Of a DNA stretch of 13,920 nucleotides, positions 1-6,952 are shown piece after piece. The translations under genes and the position numbers were made by a program. The DNA comes from Chloroflexota bacterium. Lineage in GTDB: Bacteria; Chloroflexota; Limnocylindria; Limnocylindrales; CSP1-4. The stretch covers positions 1 to 13,920 of the forward strand of contig JARXKQ010000008.1 of assembly GCA_030271555.1 (NCBI GenBank), written 5' to 3'. Under the pieces are notes generated by a model, which ran no database searches, was not told the origin of the DNA, and worked only from the letters and a program-made list of their open reading frames with translations. The first letter of the stretch is position 1. The number at the start of each line of letters is the position of its first letter.

Positions 1-1
1 C

Positions 2-1357
<1,356 letters not shown>

Positions 1358-1362
1358 GAGCC

Positions 1363-2100
1363 ATGCCATTGCCATTCATCGGTCGGAAGAAAGCGCTGCC
1401 AAAGAAGGCGCCAGAGCGTGTTCGCATTCCGCCCGACACCATCGACTTCGAGCTGCACTCGCTCAAGCACCAGTACCTGACGATGAGCAGCCACGGTGTG
1501 CGGACTCCGGGCGCACACGACATAGGCCAGCGCCTGCCCGATCTGCTGACCGGGTTCGCCCAGTCTCCGGTCGAGCTGATCGAGCCGTTGCCGATCGATT
1601 TCGAGGATGCCTCGCCGTCGATCGTTCGGCCTGAGGCGGCGCTCCAGTGGATCAACGCGCACCACGGCCGCTCGCCGCTCGCGCGCACGGCGTTGTTCGT
1701 GTTCGAGTCGCTCGATGTTGTCGATCTCGCCTATGAGACGTTTGCGCTCGCTCTGCTGAGCGGCGACCTCGACGGGGAGGGCTACCCGCGCTTCGATGCG
1801 ATCTATGGCGGCCCGGTCAGCTATTGGGATGAAGCCTCGGGCGAGCTCATCGTCCGCTTCCTCCTGGGCTGGGGCGGCGAAGGCGTTCGCGGCGACACCC
1901 AGCGCATTGCCCAGAAGCTCCTCGCGCGGCTGATGGGCAATCTGCTCGCTACCCACGATGCGACCGAGCTCGCCCAGGTTGAGCGGCCGGTCGCGCATGC
2001 CGGTTCCAAGCGCGAGCCGTGCTCGCACTGCGGCTTCAGCGCTATCGACCGCCGCTCGCAATACTGCCCCAAGTGCGGCATGCGCCTGGCCAGGGCCTGA
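1363..2100 (+). CDS. Unrecognised 245-aa protein with C-terminal zinc ribbon
   Basis: I do not recognise the family. The start is ATG, 5 bp after the valS stop and preceded by a purine run (AAGGGGGG, about 1346-1353) that can serve as a ribosome binding site. The N-terminus is basic (IGRKKALPKKAPERVR). The middle (about residues 25-205) looks like a globular alpha/beta domain with acidic and hydrophobic stretches and no membrane segment. The C-terminus is a four-cysteine zinc ribbon, CSHCGF then YCPKCGMRL, with cysteines at 220, 223, 235 and 238. This supports the plus strand as coding over a 235-codon antisense frame. It sits between valS and an fmdB-type zinc-ribbon gene whose ATG follows its stop by 2 bp, so the genes are probably co-transcribed. 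Function is unknown; a metal-stabilised binding or regulatory protein is only a guess. Confidence 0.85.
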   Translation: MPLPFIGRKKALPKKAPERVRIPPDTIDFELHSLKHQYLTMSSHGVRTPGAHDIGQRLPDLLTGFAQSPVELIEPLPIDFEDASPSIVRPEAALQWINAHHGRSPLARTALFVFESLDVVDLAYETFALALLSGDLDGEGYPRFDAIYGGPVSYWDEASGELIVRFLLGWGGEGVRGDTQRIAQKLLARLMGNLLATHDATELAQVERPVAHAGSKREPCSHCGFSAIDRRSQYCPKCGMRLARA

Positions 2101-2102
2101 AC

Positions 2103-2477
2103 ATGCCGCGCTACGACTACATCTGCACGAACGGGCACATCACCGAAGTGATGCACGGAGTCAACGATCCGGGGCCCGCCAAATGTGAGCGCTGTGGCGC
2201 AGAGATGCGCAAACTATTGTCGACACCATCGATCGTGTTCAAGGGCTCAGGTTGGGCCAAGAAGGACCGATCGAGCAATCCCGCTCCCAGGGCGAAGAGC
2301 ACCACCGACCACGAGGCAAAGTCGAGCTCATCCAGCGATGCCAAATCAACCCAGTCAGGCACCGACTCCGGCGGGACCGGATCAGATTCCGGCGGGACAG
2401 GATCAGATTCCGGTAAGTCAGGATCCGAACCCAGTCCTTCCACTGCGGACAGCTCAGGTCCCTCCCGCGACGGCTGA
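2103..2477 (+). CDS. FmdB-family zinc-ribbon protein with repetitive Ser/Gly/Asp tail
   Basis: The protein has 124 residues. I chose the ATG at 2103 because it begins the family hallmark MPRYDYIC and has AGGG 7 bp upstream; the frame is also open further upstream into the preceding gene. The putative FmdB/CxxC zinc ribbon covers residues 1-55 and ends with the typical SIVFKGSGWAKKD segment. Likely zinc ligands are C8, H12, C28 and C31. The first knuckle is CxxxH rather than the commoner CxxC. From about residue 56 the protein is a low-complexity, presumably disordered tail rich in Ser, Gly, Asp and Lys, built partly from a 21-bp DNA repeat encoding SGGTGSD. Family members are named after a regulator of formamidase/amidase expression, but most have no proven role. 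The last 140 nt overlap the probable start of yihY in another frame. Confidence 0.88.
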   Translation: MPRYDYICTNGHITEVMHGVNDPGPAKCERCGAEMRKLLSTPSIVFKGSGWAKKDRSSNPAPRAKSTTDHEAKSSSSSDAKSTQSGTDSGGTGSDSGGTGSDSGKSGSEPSPSTADSSGPSRDG

Positions 2478-3366
2478 ATCGGCGCCGATCAAGCCCCCGT
2501 CCGCGCTCGACCGACTCCGGGCGCGCCTCGACTCACTCATTGGGCGCGTAACGGGCAACCGCCACGTGGCCTTCGTGTTGGCGATCGTGAACATCGCCAA
2601 CGAGGCTGGCGCGTCGCTCTTCGCCGCCGCGCTCGCCTTCGGCACGATGTTCGCCGTGATCCCACTCTTGTTGCTGTTGTCAGGCGTCATCGGCTGGTTG
2701 GTCGAAGATCCGGCCCAGCGTCAATCCTTGGTGGATCAGCTGGTCAACGCGTTCCCGCCGCTCGCCGGCGTGTTTGCGTCGTCGCTCGAAAGTGCGGTGT
2801 CGCAGCGAGGCGCCCTGTCGATCGTCGGCTTGATCGGCCTGCTGTGGGGCGCCAGTGCCTACTACGGCGGTCTCGACGAGGTGATGCGCCGGCTCTTTTC
2901 CGGCGGCGGCGTGCGCAACGAGTTCTCGCGCCGCGTACGCGGCGCCATTACGATCGCGATCCTGGTGGCGCTGATCGTGGGCACCATCTCGCTCAGCGGG
3001 ATTTGGGTCACGCTTGACCAGCTTGTCGGTGGACTGTTCTTCTGGCGTTACCTCGCGCCGGCGCTGGCGCTGGTGGTGATGGTGCTTGTCGTCCTGGCGG
3101 TCTACTGCCTTGTTCCCACCGCGCCGCCCAGCCTGCGTGCCGCGTTGCCGCCGGCCATCGCGGCCGGCCTGGGCATCGGCCTGTTGACCGATCTGTTCAG
3201 CCTCCTGGCGCCACTTCTGATCGGTGGCATGGCGGGGTTCGGCATCGTTGCAGCAGTGTTCGGGGCGTTGGTGTGGCTCAACTTCAGCTACCAGATCCTG
3301 CTCTTTGGCGCGGCCTGGGCGCGGGTCCGGCGCGACCGTGCGGCGGAGCGCGCCGCGAACCCCTGA
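2338..3366 (+). CDS. YihY/BrkB-family inner-membrane protein
   Basis: From the ATG at 2338 the protein has 342 residues. It matches the YihY/virulence-factor-BrkB family of six-helix membrane proteins (formerly mislabelled ribonuclease BN), whose substrate is not established. Probable membrane segments are at about 96-121 (LAFGTMFAVIPLLLLLSG), 157-176, 202-226, 238-258, 268-292 and 300-328 (GALVWLNFSYQILLFGAAW). The family's loop between helices 4 and 5 is present as CLVPTAPPSLRAALPPA. The first 75 residues are a Pro/Gln/Ala-rich cytosolic extension unusual for the family, partly encoded by the 21-bp repeat and overlapping fmdB by 140 nt. The only other plausible start is a GTG at 2566, just before helix 1, giving about 267 residues; no ATG lies between. 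It is followed without a gap by a convergent gene. Family is confident, start is uncertain. Confidence 0.86.
   Translation: MPNQPSQAPTPAGPDQIPAGQDQIPVSQDPNPVLPLRTAQVPPATAESAPIKPPSALDRLRARLDSLIGRVTGNRHVAFVLAIVNIANEAGASLFAAALAFGTMFAVIPLLLLLSGVIGWLVEDPAQRQSLVDQLVNAFPPLAGVFASSLESAVSQRGALSIVGLIGLLWGASAYYGGLDEVMRRLFSGGGVRNEFSRRVRGAITIAILVALIVGTISLSGIWVTLDQLVGGLFFWRYLAPALALVVMVLVVLAVYCLVPTAPPSLRAALPPAIAAGLGIGLLTDLFSLLAPLLIGGMAGFGIVAAVFGALVWLNFSYQILLFGAAWARVRRDRAAERAANP
2367..2429 (+). repeat. 21-bp tandem repeat, two near-identical copies plus a degenerate third
   Basis: Copies lie at 2367-2387 and 2388-2408. They differ at one base (ACC versus ACA in the middle) and each starts TCCGGCGGGAC. A diverged third copy at 2409-2429 starts TCCGGTAAGTCAGGATC. 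The period is divisible by three, so both overlapping reading frames stay open: SGGTGSD in the FmdB tail and PAGPDQI / PAGQDQI in the proposed YihY N-terminus. Confidence 0.9.
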
Positions 3367-4146
3367 TTAGTGCGGTTGCTGGGTCCCGCAGCGGCGGCAG
3401 AAGTGGGCGCGGGCCGACAGCGTCAGATGGCAATTGCCGCAGGGGCGCAGACCGTTGGCCAGCACCGCCGCGGGGAGCTCCGGCGGAGCGGCGAGCAGCA
3501 TGTGCGCCTCGAACGCCGGCGCGGACGTGGCGGCTGAGGAGCCTGCGCTCGCTTGCGTGTTGAAGGCGATCTGAGGCGCGACCGGATAAATGGGCAACCC
3601 AGGCAGCGGCATGATCGGTGCGTCGGCGGGGCGCGGCGGCGGCAGCGGCAGGACGGGCATCCGGGGGTGCACGGGCCGCTCAAAAGGTTCGGGCTGCGTG
3701 ACGGGCGCCGGCAGAGGCTCGGGCTCGGCGGCAAAGGCCGGCTCGGGCTCTGCCTGCGGCTCCGGCTCGGGCGGCGCGAAGAAGACCGGCTCGGGCGTCC
3801 GCGGCACCTCGATGGGCGCAGGGATCGGCTCGAGGGCAGGCTCGAAGACCTGCTCGACCACCGGCTCGGGAACGTACTCGACCACCGGCTCGGGCATTGG
3901 CTCGCACGTCTGGCAAGAGCCGGCGCTCTCGTTCCAGCACTCTGGGCATGAGTAGCCGCGGCAGCTCAGGCACAGCCGCAGCCAGTCCTCGGCCGGCGTC
4001 GGCCGATTCTCGGTGATCCCGACCGCGTCGAGCATGCGCCGCGCCAGCACACCGGCTGACCGTGGCGCCTCCTCAGACTTCGGCTGGAGCGAGCCGCAGC
4101 GCTCGCAGAAAACACTAACCCCCTGCATCAACGCAGGATCGCGCAC
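3367..4146 (-). CDS. Unrecognised Cys-rich double zinc-ribbon protein with Pro/Glu-rich linker
   Basis: This is a 259-residue minus-strand gene of unknown function. The first start in frame is GTG (complement of 4144-4146); an ATG at codon 7 (4126-4128) is a possible alternative. Residues 1-85 hold eight cysteines in CxxC pairs: C14/C17 (FCERCG), C59/C62 (CLSC), C67/C70 (CPEC) and C78/C81 (CQTC). Together they suggest two zinc sites. Residues 86-215 are a low-complexity linker rich in Pro, Glu and Ala, with PEPVVE repeats. The C-terminus is another zinc ribbon, CGNCHLTL then FCRRCGTQQPH (C236, C239, C250, C253). I see no signal peptide or membrane helix. The well-kept CxxC pairs at both ends argue for a real gene rather than a GC-rich spurious frame. 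It abuts yihY tail to tail and is divergent from fhaA; it could be a scaffold or interaction protein, which is inference. Confidence 0.78.
   Translation of the reverse strand: MRDPALMQGVSVFCERCGSLQPKSEEAPRSAGVLARRMLDAVGITENRPTPAEDWLRLCLSCRGYSCPECWNESAGSCQTCEPMPEPVVEYVPEPVVEQVFEPALEPIPAPIEVPRTPEPVFFAPPEPEPQAEPEPAFAAEPEPLPAPVTQPEPFERPVHPRMPVLPLPPPRPADAPIMPLPGLPIYPVAPQIAFNTQASAGSSAATSAPAFEAHMLLAAPPELPAAVLANGLRPCGNCHLTLSARAHFCRRCGTQQPH
3853..3894 (-). repeat. 18-bp direct repeat in the Pro/Glu-rich linker
   Basis: The 18-bp word CTCGACCACCGGCTCGGG (plus-strand reading) occurs at 3853-3870 and again at 3877-3894, 24 bp apart start to start. On the minus strand the two copies encode PEPVVE within the linker of the Cys-rich protein, consistent with in-frame repeat expansion of a disordered segment. 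Confidence 0.85.
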
Positions 4147-4223
4147 AAACCCCGGCGCCGGTACCCAACGTTCAGTACCCCATCACGCGCCTTAAGGTCC
4201 CAAGCGGCCACGCCCGATGCCCC

Positions 4224-4232
4224 TGCTAGACT
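4224..4232 (+). promoter_or_regulatory. Possible extended -10 promoter of the fha-rod-pbp cluster
   Basis: TGCTAGACT matches an extended -10 element (TGn plus TAnnnT). It lies in the 96-bp region between the divergent Cys-rich gene and fhaA, 10 bp before the fhaA ATG at 4243. I see no convincing -35 hexamer near 4204-4209 (GCGGCC) and no Shine-Dalgarno sequence between the element and the ATG. Transcription would begin at or within a few bases of the start codon, giving a leaderless or nearly leaderless mRNA, a common arrangement in high-GC Gram-positive and Chloroflexota-type genomes. It is a sequence match only. Confidence 0.45.
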
Positions 4233-4242
4233 CGGCCATCTG

Positions 4243-5058
4243 ATGGCAGGCCCACTGACCGCCGTTGAGCGGTTTTTCGAGCGCCTGTTCGAGCGCCCTG
4301 CCGCGCGGCTTTTCCAGGAACCAGTCCAGCGCGTTCAGATTCAGCGCGCCATCGAGCGCGCAATGGAAACCGAGCGCGTGGTGTACGAACGGCGGGCCTA
4401 CGTGCCGGCCCACTATCGCGTTCTGTTGAATACCGCTGAAGCCGCCGCGCTTGACGGCGACCTGGCCAAGCTGACCCAGGATTTGGCCGATCAAGTGCGC
4501 CTCTACGCACGCGCTCACGACTATGTGCTGCAGGCGCGACCGTCGGTCGAGGTGATCAAGTCGTCCGCGGTCGCGAGCGGTGATGTGCGCGTCTATGCCG
4601 ATCGCGCACCCGCGCCAGAGAAGAAGGTGGCGACTGCGCCACCCGCGTCGCTCCAGGTAGCCACCGCCAGCGAAGCCGATCCGGGAGAAGCGCCCGATAT
4701 CGACGATGACGCCGATGTCGTCCCCGGTGGGACCGCAGTCTTTTCGGCGCCGCGGCCGAACACGCCCCGCGCCCAGCTCGCGGTGCGCACCTCGGGCCAG
4801 CCGGTCTCGCGGATCAACGTACGGCCGGGCACGACCCGCCTGGGGCGCGCGCTCGACAACGACATCGTCCTGCCCGACGACAAGGTATCGCGTCACCACG
4901 GCCAGATCGGCATGCGGTTGGGCATGCTCGTGTACACCGATCTGGGCAGCACCAACGGCTCGTTTCTCAACGGCGCCGCGGTGACGGAGATCGCGCTGGG
5001 ACCGGGCGACGTGCTTCAGGTGGGCGGCTCCACGATCACAGTCGAGCCGGCACCTTAG
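4243..5058 (+). CDS. fhaA: FhaA-like protein: DUF3662 domain plus C-terminal FHA domain
   Basis: The protein has 271 residues and no membrane segment. Residues 1-115 match the FhaA N-terminal domain (DUF3662), with FFERLFERPAARLFQEPVQ, the QRAIERAME helix and YVPAHYRVLLN. Residues 116-170 are a disordered Ala/Pro/Asp-rich linker. Residues 175-270 form an FHA domain with the phosphothreonine-binding signature: G201-R202, S216-R217-H218-H219 and S236-T237-N238-G239. FHA domains bind phosphothreonine peptides, usually products of PknA/PknB-type kinases. In mycobacteria FhaA binds phosphorylated MviN and tunes peptidoglycan synthesis at the pole and septum. At 271 residues this form is about half the mycobacterial length because the linker is short. 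The neighbours fhaB, rodA and pbpA support the same role here. Its stop codon TAG begins a TAGACT element before fhaB. Confidence 0.9.
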   Translation: MAGPLTAVERFFERLFERPAARLFQEPVQRVQIQRAIERAMETERVVYERRAYVPAHYRVLLNTAEAAALDGDLAKLTQDLADQVRLYARAHDYVLQARPSVEVIKSSAVASGDVRVYADRAPAPEKKVATAPPASLQVATASEADPGEAPDIDDDADVVPGGTAVFSAPRPNTPRAQLAVRTSGQPVSRINVRPGTTRLGRALDNDIVLPDDKVSRHHGQIGMRLGMLVYTDLGSTNGSFLNGAAVTEIALGPGDVLQVGGSTITVEPAP

Positions 5059-5061
5059 ACT
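5056..5061 (+). promoter_or_regulatory. Second TAGACT element, before fhaB
   Basis: TAGACT overlaps the fhaA stop codon (its first three bases are the TAG) and lies 12 bp before the fhaB ATG. Spacing and following bases (CGGC..TC..G before the ATG) resemble the element before fhaA. It could be an internal -10 element, but there is no extended-10 TG and no -35, and a chance match within a stop codon is quite possible. Confidence 0.25.
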
Positions 5062-5073
5062 TCGGCGTCCGGG

Positions 5074-5514
5074 ATGGACGTCTTCACTCTGAGCCTCTGG
5101 GCACTGCGGATCGGCTTCGTTCTGCTGATCTATGCCTTCTTCGTTGTCGTGGCGCGGGCGCTGTGGCGCGACCTGCGCGCCGGCGTCGCGGGAGCGGGCC
5201 GCCCGTTGGCACGGCTGCTCGTGGTCGGGTCGCCAGAGGGCAGGCCGCAGGCGGGCACGTCAATCGCCCTCGACGCGGTCAACTCGTTGGGTCGCGACGT
5301 CAACAACTCGATCGTCCTCGACGACTCGTTCGTGTCGGCCGATCACGCACTGCTCACGTTCCGCGGTCGCGCCTGGTACGTCGAGGACCGCGGCAGCACC
5401 AACGGGACCTGGCTCAACGGCCAGCGCGTTGAAGGCATGGCGCCACTGGGCTACGGCGACGAAGTCCAGATCGGCCAGGTGCGGATGCGGCTTGAGCGCG
5501 CTCGACCCGAATGA
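5074..5514 (+). CDS. fhaB: FhaB-like membrane-anchored FHA-domain protein
   Basis: The protein has 146 residues. It has one N-terminal membrane helix (about residues 9-29, RIGFVLLIYAFFVVVARAL) followed by a cytosolic FHA domain at about residues 47-143. The phosphothreonine-binding residues are present: G73-R74, S88 with H91, and S108-T109-N110-G111, followed by N115. Size and architecture match mycobacterial FhaB (FipA), a roughly 155-residue protein that links kinase signalling to the division and elongation machinery. It sits 15 bp after fhaA and directly before rodA, as in the actinobacterial cluster, but the phosphatase gene pstP that normally separates fhaB from rodA is absent. Its TGA overlaps an ATG at 5511 (ATGA), which is out of frame with the downstream rodA frame. 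Confidence 0.92.
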   Translation: MDVFTLSLWALRIGFVLLIYAFFVVVARALWRDLRAGVAGAGRPLARLLVVGSPEGRPQAGTSIALDAVNSLGRDVNNSIVLDDSFVSADHALLTFRGRAWYVEDRGSTNGTWLNGQRVEGMAPLGYGDEVQIGQVRMRLERARPE

Positions 5515-5521
5515 GCGCCGC

Positions 5522-6952
5522 TTGACCCGCGCCCTCTATCGCGCCGGAATCCGGCCGCACTTCCGCTGGCGGGAGCTGCGCCTACTGCTCGTGGTCGCGA
5601 TCTGCCTGACCGTAGGCTGGGTCAGCCTGGAGTCGTTTCGGCAGGGCCAGATCGCCATTGGCGACGCCGCCCTGTTGGCCGTCTACCTGGTGGCGCTGGG
5701 AGTGATTCACGTGGCGTTCGTCGTCACCGGCCGGCGCATGGACCAGATCCTGTTCCCCACGGCGGGGCTGCTGGCCGGCATCTCGCTGCTCGTCATGAAC
5801 CGGTTGCCGCAGAACCTGGTGGTTCAGCAAGTGGGCGGGATGGAGTTGCCCCTGGGCCCGTTGCAGCTCGTCTGGATCCTGCTCGGCTTCAGCCTGCTGG
5901 CGGCGATTGCCATATTCGTGCGCAGCGATGGCTGGCTGCGCCGCTACAAGTACACCTGGGCGGCCGCGGGGATTGCGCTGCTCCTGCTGGTGTTCGTGTT
6001 CGGCAGCGTCGTCGGTGGTGCGCGCCTCACGCTCCACATCGGGCCGTTCTCCGGCCAGCCATCGGAATTGCTCAAGGTCATCTTGGTCGTGTTCCTGGCC
6101 GGCTACCTGGCCGAGAATCGGGCGCTGCTCTCGTCGGGCACGACGCGCGTGGGCACGTTCACCCTGCCGCCGCTGCCATATCTCTTGCCGATGCTCGCCA
6201 TGTGGGGCATCGCCCTGGCGATCGTCATCGTGCAGCGCGACCTGGGTGCCGCGCTGCTGTATTTCCTCGTCTTCCTGGGCTTGCTCTACGTCGCCACGCG
6301 GCGCGCCATGTACGTGCTGTACGGCATCATCCTGTTCCTGGTCGGTGGCGCGCTCCTGTATGTGCTGTTCACGCATGTCCAGGACCGGATCAACATCTGG
6401 ATCGACCCATTCGCGGACCCGCAGGGCGCCGGCTACCAGGTGATCCGCGCGCTCTATGCATTCGGCCGCGGCGGCATCCTGGGCACGGGGCTGGGCGCGG
6501 GCCTGCCGTCGGTGGGCGACGTGCCCTCGATCCCCGCGATCCACACCGACTTTGTCTTCGCCGCGATCGCTGAAGAGATGGGCATGCTGGGAGCGCTGGC
6601 GGTCCTGGGGCTCTACCTGGTCATCGCCGAGCGCGGTTTCCGGATTGCCGCTGCTGCCGCGGACGATTTCCGGGCGCTCCTCGCCACCGGGTTGACGCTC
6701 GTCATCGTCGTCCAGGCCGCGATCATTGCCGGCGGGAACCTGCGCGTCCTGCCGTTGACCGGCGTCACGCTGCCGTTCATCTCGTACGGCGGCTCGTCCC
6801 TATTGGTCAACGGCGCGGTCATCGGGCTGCTGCTGGCGCTGAGTGACCGTGGCGTCGAGGCGCCGCCACCGGGCGTGCGGCCCAATGCCGTGGTTCGGGC
6901 CGCTCAGCGAGCGCGCGCGGTGGGCGGCCGGATCGAGGAGGCGCTCTCATGA
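5522..6952 (+). CDS. rodA: SEDS-family peptidoglycan glycosyltransferase RodA
   Basis: This is a polytopic membrane protein (476 residues from TTG 5522) that polymerises lipid II into glycan strands together with a class B PBP. SEDS signatures are clear: LHIGPFSGQPSELLK (about 171-185), IVQRDLGAALLY (about 236-247), the essential acidic segment HTDFVFAAIAEEMG (341-354, with D343), and PLTGVTLPFISYGGSSLL near the end (411-428). Hydrophobic segments suggest about 12 helices, including extra N-terminal ones as in actinobacterial RodA. GGNLRVLPLTG resembles the GGVTRLIPLTG of actinobacterial RodA more than FtsW. The frame has no ATG or GTG near its beginning; candidates are TTG 5522, 7 bp after fhaB, and TTG 5492 with AGGTG upstream, overlapping fhaB. 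A one-base indel near 5511-5524 is another explanation. Its stop overlaps the pbpA start (ATGA). Confidence 0.93.
   Translation: MTRALYRAGIRPHFRWRELRLLLVVAICLTVGWVSLESFRQGQIAIGDAALLAVYLVALGVIHVAFVVTGRRMDQILFPTAGLLAGISLLVMNRLPQNLVVQQVGGMELPLGPLQLVWILLGFSLLAAIAIFVRSDGWLRRYKYTWAAAGIALLLLVFVFGSVVGGARLTLHIGPFSGQPSELLKVILVVFLAGYLAENRALLSSGTTRVGTFTLPPLPYLLPMLAMWGIALAIVIVQRDLGAALLYFLVFLGLLYVATRRAMYVLYGIILFLVGGALLYVLFTHVQDRINIWIDPFADPQGAGYQVIRALYAFGRGGILGTGLGAGLPSVGDVPSIPAIHTDFVFAAIAEEMGMLGALAVLGLYLVIAERGFRIAAAAADDFRALLATGLTLVIVVQAAIIAGGNLRVLPLTGVTLPFISYGGSSLLVNGAVIGLLLALSDRGVEAPPPGVRPNAVVRAAQRARAVGGRIEEALS

Noticed and set aside
2185..2337. Extension of the yihY frame upstream of ATG 2338
   Set aside because: It would lie opposite the conserved FmdB sequence, is Arg/Cys-rich, and has no resemblance to YihY N-termini.
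3340..3400. A transcription terminator between yihY and the convergent Cys-rich gene
   Set aside because: The two stop codons are adjacent, and I see no strong stem-loop followed by a T-run on either strand.
5132..5491. N-terminal extension of the rodA frame back to an ATG at 5132
   Set aside because: It would overlap fhaB by more than 380 nt. The translated extension is Ser/Arg/Ala-rich without any feature of the SEDS family, so it is a frame-shifted reading of fhaB.
5582..6544. A 320-codon minus-strand frame opposite rodA
   Set aside because: The His/Gln/Asp/Arg-rich composition is the mirror of a hydrophobic membrane protein. The plus strand carries clear SEDS motifs.
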